A DNA stretch of 64,000 bases from Saxidomus purpurata (lineage: Eukaryota > Mollusca > Bivalvia > Venerida > Veneridae), in the NCBI GenBank assembly GCA_022818135.1, contig JAFMSR010000015.1, positions 30,590,193-30,654,192 of the forward strand. Reading direction: 5' to 3'. Each line of letters opens with the position of its first letter. Within the stretch, counting starts at the first letter, position 1. The notes under the pieces are model-generated. The model worked only from the letters and a program-made list of their open reading frames with translations, had not been told where the DNA came from and made no database searches. Made by a program: the position numbers and the translations under genes. Positions 22,401 to 32,999 of this stretch are shown in pieces.

Positions 22401-25400
22401 TTGAAGGTTTTTAATTTTAATTTTAATAGTCAACTGCCAACTTAAGCTATCTTAAAGTGACATTATGCGCATTTTTTTCAAGTAACAATACAGCTGAAAA
22501 TGGTGTGTGTACAAAAGCGTAGAGGAAATAATAGCTTTTAACCCAATACACCAAACTCTTCCCGCTACCAGTATGAAAAAATAACTTTCCAAATATTGAT
22601 TTTCTTATTTGACTGGGAGAGTCAATTTAAGAAAAGAACTACATGCAGGAGTTGCTTCCCTTCTACTGCTGAAATCTCTACCAACATCAAACTATCATTT
22701 TATCAGTCCGATTGTTTTTTATATCTAAAGCACCAATTTCAAATACTAATGCGGCATAATCTTTAATTTAACACATTCAAATGCACAGCAACCAAAAATT
22801 GCATTTATGAAATTGTCACCAAAAATACATTATGTGCAGTAAGATACGCATAATGTCACTTTAAAGCAGGTAATGAACTAAAATTTGTCAGATTTCGCTT
22901 GTCTTAAATCTTAAACATTGATACTCTTGTGCAAAACCAAACAACAGAACAAAGGAAAGGACAGAAACCATGTTTACTCCAATTTTGTTATCTTTAACAA
23001 AAATTTAAAACGACAGCTTTTACATTGATTCAAATATGACAACGACTACATGAAAATTATTTTCAATGAAAACAAAAAAAATGTCTTCTTTATCGCAGGT
23101 TTATTGTTTTAGAAACAACTATACGTTTCGTCAGCGAGGTAAATAGTGGAATCCTATTACAGAAGTTATGTAACTTGCCAATCACACTTGCGCAAAAAGT
23201 TTAAAAGATCTTTTAAATATCAAAGGTATTAACACTGAATATAACTTGTAAGTAAACAGATTTAAGTCATGATAATGTAGACAAAGACAACTCTTCCTTA
23301 TTCATTGTGTAAACTGACAGTTTCTAAAGATACATTTTTATCTTACCGGGTAAAATATATTATCAGCCTTCTATAATACTGAAAGAAACACGATGGAGGT
23401 AATGTAAATTGAGCGAAAGACAAACGTGATAAGATTCGTTAAAAGGCATGTGCTTTCAACCTTTGTTAGATAAATGTACATTTTTTACATTACATGAAAG
23501 TTCTAACGACTGAAAATACATTATTAATTTGAAAAAATCATTTTCCACTTCACACAAAGTTAGAGCCTTTACTTTTCATTTTCTGTCAAGAACAATGTCA
23601 TTTTGTCCCAAATGTACATTGTACATTAATTAACAAAAAAATCTGTCTGCTAGAAATCTATTTATCTTTATCATTGTCATCAACATTTTTACTTCCCATC
23701 ATGTTTAATATCGCATGAAAACACATTGTGCATTAGAAAAAAGTTAACTATTTAGTGATTTTGACATTTGCAACCGTATATACGTACAGTTTTAATGGTC
23801 GTACATTTGTAAACAGTTTAAACAGCTCCGGCTAACGCCGTCGCCGTTAAAGATATTTGCAACCATTAAAAAACGTATATACAGTCGCAAATATCAAAAT
23901 ACAAAAGAGTTAATCCTATGTTGTATTATTCTAGAACGTATCTATCGTCTCAGTTGATTAAGAAACAAGGATTATATTTGTTTTCCTGATGCGCATGTCA
24001 TTGTACGGACTTAATCGCAGTTGAGATAAAATATGAAATCGGCCGGGTTCGCATCCCGGTTAGGGTGCACATGTTTCTCACCCTGTGACATTTGGCGACT
24101 TCTTAGTGCCTAAAAATAAACTTGACAGGATTTTGTACAATGAAATCTAGCTACCCATCTCTTTCATATACATAAAATCGTGCAAACCAGTTTTTAACAG
24201 ATAGTTCTTGCTTCTATTTTGTCTAATTAACTGCAAGCACGAGCTGCACTCTTGCATTATTGGGGCATAACTGATACTTCTCTTACGTTTATCGCAGATA
24301 CAACAATTTATTCATGCAGCTTGATTTTGATTAATAAATGAATTGATTAGGTGGCGGAAGTTTACTTTTTCTTGATATTTTGAACCGCATATTTCCACCA
24401 GAAAGAGAAATGTCACGTCAATTATATATGGTTATTCTGATGAAAGCTTTCTCTGAAACGTTATATAATAATCATAATATAAATACTTTGTTAAAATAAT
24501 GTTTCAATTCTCATCAGAATGAGAGATTTTATTTGACAACGTTTTGTTTCCTTCGTTTTTAGAGCTTCTAGTACAAAATACCGAATATATTTCAATATTA
24601 AATCAGCTTTAAACAATACAACTTCATCTACACACAGTGTTACTTCACATCGTCCCAAAGTGTCTCTCATCATCTTTACGGTATTTCATTCCGAAGCAGT
24701 ATTCTAATCATACGTACAGTGTAATGCATGCCGAACTGCATCTGAGCGGTACTGTGTTCATGTAGTTTCTTACGCCAGCGTAAAAGGTGTGACTTAAGAC
24801 AATTCGTAAAGCGTAAGTGATCTGAAATTCTGAGTCATAGATTAGGTAAATATACACAAATGTGAAAATATAACCTACATCAAGGTACACTGTTTGTTTT
24901 CCATTCGTCTAAATGCTATTTTAAATTGTTTATATTGTTTTCAGGAATATCTACAACGATTAGTTTACATGTAAGTAATCGAAGTCACGTTATTACATCG
25001 CTTAATATAATTTCAGAAAATTTGAATTGCATGTTTGCAATGAACAATATTTTTTGTATGGCTTTGTACTACTTCACATTTAAATTATTACACTGTTTAT
25101 ATGATGGTATATTTGCTATAAAGTCACGTGCGATCATTATTGTATACTGTTTTACCAAGGTTCCAGCCACGTTAATGCCAACCCAGTATAAAGTGGTCAT
25201 CTCTAGTTCAGGCGGGCTCGTGTTTCATAATGAATCGAAAATTCGTTTCGAAAAAAGAGGTTTGCTTGTGTTTATCCAAACTGACAAGTCACGATACTCT
25301 GCCAGTCAGATAGGTAACTATGTTACATGTATTATCATTCACTTTTATCCTTGTTCATACTGGCAAGGAAAAGTAAGAGTGACGATCTCAAAGTTACAAG

Positions 25401-25788
25401 TTCCAGATTGTAAACATGTGGCCAACTGTAAAGTCAAAATGACCAATTCAAAACATGAGGTCCTGCACAAACCTTAATTAAATGTGCGTAGAGTTTAAAC
25501 GATGATAAAGTAAAGCATGGGGCCAATAGAAAAATACATCACGACGTATCGCTGTTTTGTTTTCATTTCAGTGAAATATCGAGCAGTTTTACTTCTTCCC
25601 AATCTGCACAACTTTCAAGGTCAAGCAACAGTAGCCATACAGGTAATATGTCTTAATAGAAGGGTGGACAATCCGTGGGTTTAGAGAAGGGGTGGCCACA
25701 AAAGTAAAACAAGTAAAGTTATAAACCAAAGTTTTTGTCAATGCCCGTAGTACTGTATAAGAAACTTTCGACATAAATGGTCAACGCG

Positions 25789-25832
<44 letters not shown>

Positions 25833-28800
25833 TCTTTATTTCATGAAAGTAGCATATTAAGACAATGAATAAATTTCAACCTTATTTACAATATGGCCTT
25901 CAAAGGAAATCACAAAGAAAGCAAAATAATCAAGAAAAATAATCAAGAAAAATATACAAAAATCACAAGAAATATATAATTTATGAAAACTATCATACTA
26001 CAAAATCAATGAATATTCTTCTCTCATACTTGGCAGTCACTCTGGCTGCTATGAACTAAACTGTAGATTAAGTAGGTATTTTATTAAAGTTGTATTGAAA
26101 GTATGAAATGTGGATTTATTTTTTACAATATCTGGAAGATCATTCAATAATTCCATGACCGTTAACATGAATGTCTGCTTAAGAACGTTTGATCATTTCT
26201 ATACGTGGTGTGTATAACATTTTGATCATTTCTATATGTGGTGTGTATAACATTTTGATCATTTCTATATGTGGTGTGTATAATAGGGTTATTAGTATAG
26301 TAGCGTGATCCAGCATGCCGGATTTGCTCGAGTCGTGCGTCGGATCATACGAGTGCGTAGCACGAGTTTGATCCGACCTCGACGAGAGCCAATCCGGCTT
26401 ATGGATCACATTACTATACTAATAACCCTTTTATTATATACCTTTTGACACTTGTCTGCGCGAATAAACTAAATTAAAATGATATTCTAAGCATAAAATT
26501 GAAGAAAAACACTTTTTAGCGCGAAACATACGAAGTATGCGACGCCATTTTATTGACGTCATCGTATAAACAAATAGTAACGACCCAGTCAAAAGCGACG
26601 TTATTAACGTCATGTGCATTTTAGAGCCAATTAAATGCACTCTTACAAATTTTGCCGCGCTATTTGTATTCTACGTACATACAATACGGAATTTTTTTCT
26701 GTCAGGCCGTATTTGATGGCTGAATATAGGCTGTATTTTTGGCAAAATAATTATAGATATATAATAAAAAGGACAGGTCACATGATATAATTATGGCATT
26801 TAAAATACAAACACAGTATGAGAGCTTTGTTTGCAATATAAAAAAACGCTGAGGTATTCTTAAATGCTGTTGTTTTCTTTCACAGGATGGAAAAGACAAC
26901 AGAATTGAAGTCATTGGACCAAATCAAGTAGTAGGCGGTACGGTGTCTGGAAAAATAGAACTTAGTAAAGAACCCGTCTTTGGTTCTTGGAAAATTATTA
27001 TAAACGCCATGGTACTCGCCCAATTTTAATATACATGTAGCATTCTTTTTAAGACTACAGTGAGGACAAAAAGCTGAACTTGACGTTTGCCTTAGATATT
27101 GGTTATCATTTATTCTAAAAACAGTTTACTTATTTACTAGATTTATTTATAATTTTAAGATACTCATTAAACTCAGCAAATCTCATTATTCCAAGACACA
27201 TCATGAAAGAATATGTTATACGTTATCCTTGATATTGTGAATAACAAAGGATATGTTTAAGTTTAGGTATAACAATACATAGAATATATTACAGTTATTA
27301 TAGTTCGGCATTTTGTTAATTTCGCGAAGAAAACAAATTGTTGTTAAATATTACAGACGATATAGTTCAATGTCTCGGGTTCGAACTACATGTATATCAT
27401 AAGTCAGCGGAATAGTTAGTTGCAAGTACTAACAACAGCGTATAAAATGTGCATAGCGTAGACACTCTTATTTGCATATTTTTCAGGGAAAGAGCGTTTC
27501 GAAATCGTTCGAAGTAAACGAATATGGTGAGGCCTTTTTACAAGAGATTGCTTATGATAGAACATGTTTATGTAATATTAATAACGATCGTGTTATAAAG
27601 TATCGTAACATGTATCTAAAAAGCATATCTTAAACTCTTAAAGAAAATAGGCCCATGTAACTACATGTATTATTTTAACTTATTTTACTGTCCGAAATAC
27701 AAAAGAAAGTATATATGTGTTGTACATAATTATGTATATATTTCGCAGTGCTGCCAAGGTTCGATGTGGAATTAAATATCCCCTCAGCAATTAATGAAAC
27801 ACAACCGACATTCACAGTAAATGTCAAGGCAAGGTATGAAATTCAGCTTCTTTTTCTGATATTTCATGCAATATGGTCTTAAAACGTTATATATATTTAA
27901 GTGGCATACTCTAAAACCGCGAGCAATTTAAATAACAACAATACTTTTTTATTCCAATAATTGATCGGTCAAATTTTCAAAAACATCGCTGTATCGCCAC
28001 AACGCTCGTTGAAAATTGCATTTATTTGTTACTTTACATACATCTAGCTCATTTTTACTGAACGTTTCGAAAAGTTATCTGCTAGTTGTAGGATGAGCCT
28101 ATCCAAAATAGAAAATTTTTATGAATCACAATTCTACTTTTCCTAGCTATGTTTGTCAACTTAAAACACTTAATCAGCTTTTAAAGTTTTGTACTCCTGC
28201 ATGAGAACACACATCTGCTCAGGATTATTTAAGAAAAATATCCTTTTTAGCGGTGTTTATCGTCTAATAAACAACGATTTGGAGTTCTGATGATCAGTAA
28301 TAAACCAGGCCGGCCTGTGTGGTTTATAAGTACCCTGTGTTTATGGCCATTGTCATATCAACGATGACCATGTTTGGAGTATGGCCAACAATAAAATGCA
28401 CACGTTTTGTCATCTTAGAAAGCCAATAAAATGTGCATGTTGCAACAATGTTTGACCATGTTCATATCAATGATAACCATAATCAGGGTTGTAGATCTGA
28501 TCAAATTACGGTCAAATCAATGCCATAGGAAAATATTACATGTACTTCTATATCATGGTCAAATCGTGTTTGTTGAAGTGGCATGTTTTGACAAAGTTTG
28601 AATTTCATGGTGATATTACAGCCACCTAACGCTCTTCACAAATTTGATATTTATCGGACCTGTTTTGAGTCAAAGCTCAAATCAGTGTCATGCAAAATGT
28701 AACTTCCGTATCATGTTTGTTAAAGTGGCACTGTTATGACTGTGTTGAAATACACGGACATATCAAAGTCATATTATGCACTATAAACAGCTGAACGTCA

Positions 28801-30460
28801 CAGATTGCTTTTTAGACAAGGGACACCCCTTAAAGGATATCATTACCATTCTTACGTGGCTAAATATCCCAAAAGAGATATAGATGGAACGGGCTACATT
28901 CAACGTGGACATTTATTAGTAAATCATAAGGCCGTATTTGACCGCATTTCTCACGATTTGTGATTTTACAATAATTTCTTTCCTTTTTCGCAGATTTTAC
29001 AATAATTTATTTCCTTCTTTGATTAACTGACAAACGGAACAAGTCATGTTAGAATAGTGCTTACACATTGCATTCAAATTTCACCTTGCAGATTTACATT
29101 TAATGCTGATGTATTCGGTAACTGTACACTTTTACTATACAATGCGGACACAGCATGGAACAAATTGGAGCTACATTCAGATGTATGCATTTTAACAGTT
29201 TTTCTTCTGATTAAACGGAATCATTGGTACAAGCATTACTTTTTGAAATACATGTATCTTATTCAAAATTGATTAAATGTTAGACCAATATCCATATTGT
29301 CAATAATAATAGCCATTTGTAAGAGATCATCGAATCTAAGATTTTATGTAAAACCCCGTCATGATTTATTTCACAAATTAGTATCTCATCTATACAGACT
29401 GTTATCTTACGGTTTTTAAGAGAATGCATGTGAAAATGGAAAAATAAGCGCGCGTTATCCACTTTATGACCGTCAAATGACAAAACGTACATTAACAAAT
29501 AAAAATTAAGTGGCTTTAAATTCAAATAGCTTTCATTAATTTTCGTTTTAGCTAAGTGGTATGGCTACATTTACAATTCCAATGACTCAATTAAAGAATT
29601 CATTAAACATCAACGCCAAGATGTTTATCCGTGCAACAGTAATGGATCATTCTACCTTCCTGACGATGGTGACTGAGAAACCATTTGACGTGATTGTAAA
29701 CAAACAACATGCCGTTACCATAACAAAAGTTGATGCTTATAAGAAAAGTTTTGTTCCAGGGCTGACATACCATACAAAGGTTGTATGAATGATAAATTGA
29801 GTAACAATCTAAATTTTAACTGAAAAAAGTTATAATAACAAAATGCACGTCAATGAATTTTAACATGGAGAAACAATCTTTATACATCTGACAGGAAACA
29901 CGAGGGAAGTAGTTTTAACGACTTTATTTCAGGTTCAATGTTTTCATTTCTTGCTTATGTTAATAAATTACATGTTGAGATAGCTTTATATTAATATTTC
30001 TTTTAGTGATATGTAACAATGACAGGACTATTTATGTTTGCCTATATTAAATTAATTATAAGATTTACCGAAACTTTCTGTGTTTTTATCATTATATATA
30101 TATCAGTAGTTTTTTTCTTTAATTTCTTTTTCATGACTCTCAAAATTATTGTCTTCATCATGTACGTAATAATAATTATTTAATGTTTTATGAAAGGTGT
30201 ATTTACATTCCATAACTAATTGACAGCTCTTCGTTGGACGGAACAATCAGCCGATCGGAAAAAGCGGTTTTTTGAAGGTTACGCCAACATTGACAACTGC
30301 AGTTTTGAAAACCTGTTTAAAAGTCAGACCTCCTTACAAATGGCTAGATGTTCAAACAACTGAAGATCAACCTATGATAATACCGTTTGACGAGTCAGGA
30401 TATGCTGATTTAAATTATCGTGTTGATAATAATAGTAATGCGCAAAAGCTGTCATTTACG
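19353..30460 (+). CDS. CD109-like: CD109/thioester-protein-like gene, N-terminal 11 exons (partial)
   Basis: Eleven exons with GT-AG borders join in frame: 19353-19414, 20388-20548, 24945-24970, 25160-25313, 25572-25642, 26886-27011, 27487-27526, 27749-27833, 29092-29182, 29552-29779 and 30227-30460 (1278 nt, 426 codons). Order: signal peptide (1-21); MG1 (from GTYIVSYPN); MG2 (from LLVFIQTDK, ~115); the 'SKSFEVNEYVLPRFDV' junction typical of the family (~205-220); MG3; start of MG4 (FVPGLTYHTK, ~336). Several N-glycosylation sequons are present (NNT, NIS, NES, NET, NCT). Family members are secreted or GPI-anchored proteins of 1,400 or more residues that use a thioester to bind surfaces or proteases. 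Here only about the first 30% is found; no GCGEQ thioester, bait region or C-terminal domain was found up to 64000. The canonical 'QTDKP.Y.PGQ' reads QTDKSRYSASQ. It is either truncated or continues beyond the window. Confidence 0.85.
20388..20548 (+). CDS. CD109-like exon 2 (MG1)
   Basis: Acceptor 'cttatttttcag', donor GTATGT. It begins GTYIVSYPNSLIPGIPLKIR, the classic first strand of alpha-2-macroglobulin-family proteins. It ends with VENISCVQN. Phase 2 in, phase 1 out. Confidence 0.9.
21020..21330 (+). repeat. Dispersed bivalve repeat ('tatgcccccgtagg')
   Basis: Contains 'ttatgcccccgtagg', 'gcctgtccgttcgttcgccc', 'aactcgaaacgtattgaaga' and 'gggcagtgcccattattt' with 'agctccctttg'. A reverse copy of its first part sits at ~42845-42915 inside PGRP intron 2. 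It creates overlapping false reading frames on both strands at 20912-21210. Confidence 0.7.
22452..22864 (+). mobile_element. TTAA-flanked MITE, copy 1 (413 bp)
   Basis: TTAA stands at both ends. Just inside, AGTGACATTATGCGCAT on the left is mirrored by 'atacgcataatgtcact' on the right (terminal inverted repeats of ~16 bp with one mismatch). The body has no protein. The second copy at 39983-40414 is ~80-85% similar by eye. A TTAA duplication is the hallmark of piggyBac-type insertion; the family assignment is inference. Confidence 0.8.
24036..24100 (+). repeat. tRNA-derived SINE fragment
   Basis: 'ggccgggttcgcatcccggt' is a T-arm/B-box-like hairpin, followed by 'cacatgtttctcaccctgtg', the same tail word as at 56393 ('tttttctcaccgtgaca'). 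No A box is seen, so this is partial. Confidence 0.45.
24945..24970 (+). CDS. CD109-like exon 3 (26-nt micro-exon)
   Basis: Acceptor 'tattgttttcag', donor GTAAGT. It encodes GISTTISLH, bridging phase 1 to phase 0 so that SLH joins VPATLMPTQYKV of exon 4. The match to the family pattern (a Leu-rich strand before 'VP....Y.v') supports it despite its size. Confidence 0.75.
25160..25313 (+). CDS. CD109-like exon 4 (MG1 end, MG2 start)
   Basis: Acceptor 'ctgttttaccaag', donor GTAACT. It carries LVFHNESKIRFEKRG then LLVFIQTDKSRYSASQI. VFIQTDK is the diagnostic start of MG2. The following P.Y.PGQ is degenerate here. Confidence 0.9.
25572..25642 (+). CDS. CD109-like exon 5 (MG2)
   Basis: Acceptor 'tttcatttcag', donor GTAATA. 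It encodes VKYRAVLLLPNLHNFQGQAT then VAIQ, equivalent to the 'VKFR......L.P......I.I.D' part of MG2. Confidence 0.85.
25792..25830. repeat. (TAA)n microsatellite
   Basis: Thirteen uninterrupted TAA triplets, here as the tail of a reversed LINE fragment. Confidence 0.95.
25792..26190 (-). mobile_element. LINE 3' relic with (TTA)n tail
   Basis: The - strand reads TVMELLNDLPDIVKNKST and FHTFNTTLIKYLL, the 'N.LP..i.....F..F...Lk.yL' ending common to LINE reverse transcriptase proteins. This is followed by an AT-rich 3' region and a (TTA)13 tail, seen on the + strand as (TAA)n at 25792-25830. It lies in CD109-like intron 5. Confidence 0.6.
26191..26284. repeat. 33-bp tandem repeat, ~3 copies
   Basis: 'gatcatttctatatgtggtg' followed by 'tgtataacatttt' recurs at 26191, 26224 and 26257. 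It creates a false repetitive reading frame on the - strand. Confidence 0.9.
26285..26430. repeat. Long imperfect palindrome P5 (146 bp)
   Basis: 'agggttattagtatagtag' with 'gtgatcc' pairs with 'ggatcac' and 'ctatactaataaccct'. Inner arms 'gccggatt' with 'aatccggc' and 'gtcggatca' with 'tgatccgac' also pair. The core holds CTCGAG, CTCGACGAG and CACGAG words. It sits in intron 5 of the CD109-like gene. Confidence 0.9.
26427..26772. mobile_element. TIR-bounded body following palindrome P5
   Basis: CCTTTTATTATATA (26427-26440) recurs inverted as 'tatataataaaaagg' at ~26758-26772. Inside: CGACGCCATTTT (the reverse of AAAATGGCGTCG seen in the P4 element), TTGACGTCAT (26552-26561, CRE-like) and GCCAATT (26625). 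The layout is the same as at 10389-11026 and 39529-39838. It could be one non-autonomous element together with P5. Confidence 0.6.
26886..27011 (+). CDS. CD109-like exon 6 (MG2)
   Basis: Acceptor 'gttttctttcacag', donor GTACTC (weak). It encodes DGKDNRIEVIGPNQVVGGTV then SGKIELSKEPVFGSWKII, matching the family pattern 'DP..N.i.qw......G.....f.Ls.eP..G.W.I'. Confidence 0.9.
27487..27526 (+). CDS. CD109-like exon 7 (MG2/MG3 junction)
   Basis: Acceptor 'catatttttcag', donor GTGAGG. It encodes GKSVSKSFEVNEY, the highly conserved 'f.V.EYVLP.FeV' border whose second half is on exon 8. Confidence 0.9.
27749..27833 (+). CDS. CD109-like exon 8 (MG3)
   Basis: Acceptor 'atatatttcgcag', donor GTATGA. 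It encodes VLPRFDVELNIPSAINETQP then TFTVNVKA. It ends in phase 2. Confidence 0.9.
27834..29091. other. CD109-like intron 8; bivalve-type repeat, no gene
   Basis: Contains paired words 'atggccattgtcatatcaac' (28340) and 'gaccatgttcatatcaatga' (28457), and ~150-base degenerate units around 'tcatggtcaaatcgtgtttg' and 'tgttaaagtggcactgttat' (28550-28790). No exon is recognised. Confidence 0.45.
29092..29182 (+). CDS. CD109-like exon 9 (MG3)
   Basis: Acceptor 'atttcaccttgcag', donor GTATGC. It encodes RFTFNADVFGNCTLLLYNAD then TAWNKLELHSD, aligned with the family's '(R/K)YTYGKPV.G' strand. Confidence 0.85.
29552..29779 (+). CDS. CD109-like exon 10 (MG3 end, MG4 start)
   Basis: Acceptor 'ttttcgttttag', donor GTTGTA (weak). 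It encodes 76 residues including GMATFTIPMTQLKN, FIRATVMDHSTF and KKSFVPGLTYHTK. The last matches the family's 'F.PGLPF...V' opening of MG4. Confidence 0.85.
30227..30460 (+). CDS. CD109-like exon 11 (MG4), last exon found
   Basis: Acceptor 'aactaattgacag', donor GTAATA. It encodes 78 residues from LFVGRNNQPIGKSG to SGYADLNYRVDNNSNAQKLS then FT. It ends in phase 0. If translation read through the donor, a stop follows after six codons (VIYKSV), giving a short secreted form. No downstream partner exon is visible. Confidence 0.85.
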
Positions 30461-31544
30461 GTAATATATAAGAGTGTATAACGATATTTTAGGTTAGTAC
30501 GATTAGTATTTTTCGTAAATTTTATCTGGACTAAAAGGCATTATTTTACGATTTTCTTCTGTGATTAGCTCAAGATGCGTTTGAGGATCCTGCTGTGTCA
30601 TTCGTCGTGTTTGTCAGCACCTTTCTTTAAACATAATATCACCTGAAACCACTTGGTCAATCTTGATAAACCTAACTAAGGACGCCCCTTGCATTAAGCT
30701 CTAACAAAGGGAAATACCAGATTATATTCTCGAAACATATATATTCAATGAACATGAAGTGATAAATAAACACAAATTTAAAGTACATTTACAACGGATG
30801 GCGAAAAATGCCTTATCAATATAGAGTTCGTAAGTATAGAAATAAAGAATTATTGAAGGAAAGCAGTGTATTTGCATTAGACTAATATAAGTTTAACCTC
30901 AATTTCAATGTCTGACGTTTAGTTAACGTACTTCTGAAGTCCTGATATTCACACCAGTTGAGTTGATTTGATAGGCTATTGAAAGGGAATACAGTAATCA
31001 AAACCATAACTCTAGCTAAACCTATTTATGTCCCCGAAACATAGTAACAGAACATTGAAACCGATTGCTTGATATTACACAGAATCATAAAAGGCATTTA
31101 GAGGAACAACCATTACCGTATTTCACTCAACTTTTTAATTATCACCCTTTAAGCATGAAGAAGTGTCACAACATGTAAGAACTATTACTCAATATCACAT
31201 GAAACGGAACCTATATAAATTAAATAACCTTTTTCTTTCCATAGCTGGAAATAATATTATAATCATTTCACTAATTTCTGGTACACGCCATAATTAAACA
31301 GGATCCAGGCGCGTCGTGTATATAAAACACTGTTATATTATAGCAAGATTCGACAGTTGAAGTATCTTATTGGTCGGCAGAAAACTTCACAGGAAATACG
31401 GAGATATTTAAGCTTTAAACTAGTTTGATTAGAATATGTGCCATATCAGTTGAGAAAGAAGAAGTTTCATCTTCGGATGTGTGCACGATATTTCGTAGCG
31501 TATCAGGTTTCCCTGTTTCACTATACTTCACTTCCTATCCTGAA
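30461..31544. repeat. 3' flank of the F-type lectin: duplicated block copy B
   Basis: Positions 30826-31140 are the near-identical partner of 1426-1740. Positions 30461-30825 show nothing recognisable. The + strand reading frame 31438-31725 overlaps the lectin's last intron and shows no family motif. Confidence 0.6.
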
Positions 31545-31549
31545 AAAGG
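31545..31549 (-). CDS. F-type lectin terminal exon (Gly-stop)
   Basis: The best acceptor downstream of the C-terminal exon is 'atgccttaacctttttcag', followed by GATAG. Joined in phase 1 this gives GGA TAG, ending the protein ...VMALSG. The polypyrimidine tract is strong, but alternative acceptors or read-through (stop at 31690) cannot be excluded. Confidence 0.5.
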
Positions 31550-32963
31550 TTAAGGCATATCTTATGAACACCAGTGTTAAACACAATAATTTAACAAATT
31601 GTAAATCAAATAATGATACAACAAGTGTAGAACGTGATATATTGCGTAATGTGCTGGTTGCCTTGAGTATTACTCTATTGTGTCATATATCAGAAATTTG
31701 TGACACTCCGTTTTGTTACGTATGATTGATCATGTTTAGATTTAAAATACATACCTGATAAAGCCATCACTTTAACTTCGCCGAGATGAAAAAAACCCTG
31801 ATACTGAAGTGCCACCTCCACGTACCTGGCAAGAATGTTCTCTGGGAGTGTAAACGTTTTATTTTGATGCAAAATTGGAACGAATCCGTATGAAGTCATC
31901 GAAATCAGTGTCTGTCCGAGCTGCAATGTTAAATTTCTTGCTCTTGATTCTACAATTTGCAAACAAATATTTGTTTATTATGTGGCTAGATTTATTTCGG
32001 CTTTATTTTTTTTAACAATTTCATTTGAATCAACAACATAATACAGTACGGTATGTAGCTCGATGATAACTATATTTTATCCGTCACTAGTTAGAAATAT
32101 GGAATTGAAAATATAAAACACAACATAAATCTGTTATTGCTGAATTTCTTAAATCGCGTACATGACATGTGTACATATACATTATCTAAAAGTAATGCAA
32201 TTGGTGGTAAATGGAAAACCATCAGAGTGTTTAGCCTTTCTACAACCTGACGCTCCATGTGACAAATTAAACAATTTATGATTGATAATTGGGTTTCGTA
32301 CTGACACATCCTACATACGATAGTCGGGCAAACTAGTCCACTGTACATAATTTGAGCTAGTGACCTAGTTTTTTTAACCCATGATAATCCATATTGAACC
32401 TGACTTATGCTTCATCAAGGCAGTCCTTTTGACCAAGTTTTATGAAGTTCAAATGAAAACTACAGTTTCTTTTGCATGCACAATATTCTTCTGAGATTTG
32501 ACCTGTTGACCTTGTTTTCTCAATAACGTATATAAGCCTTTACTAGTATTGACCGGGTGACCTAGTTTTGACCCAACCAAGTTTCATGAAAATACAAGAA
32601 AAATGCAGCCGCTATTGCATTTACAAGGTTTTGTTTGATGATTCGATTTGAACCAAGATGATGCATTTTTGAATACTATATGTACCTAGAGTTCATTAAG
32701 AAAGTCATTCTGACAAAGTTTCTAATGAATACGCAAAATCGTTTGCAAACAGTTTTCTTATTATTTGACAGGATGACCTAGATATTGTCCCGAGATGATC
32801 GACCTAGGATTGATCAAGACACTGATTCTGTCAATGTTTCACAAACATTCAATTAAAAATGCATCTTTATTTTATGCATTAAGTTTTCTATGATTTGACC
32901 CGGAGACGACCCGTACTCGAACTCGATCTAGATTTCATCAAGACACTTAATTGTTAAGTGTGA

Positions 32964-32999
<36 letters not shown>

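Larger units (their letters stand above)
20549..24944. other. CD109-like intron 2, repeat-rich
   Basis: Holds the 'atgcccccgtagg' repeat (21020-21330), the TTAA-flanked MITE (22452-22864), a CG-rich patch at 23825-23850 ('ctccggctaacgccgtcgcc') and a SINE fragment (~24036-24100, 'ggccgggttcgcatcccggt'). No further exon is recognised. Confidence 0.5.
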
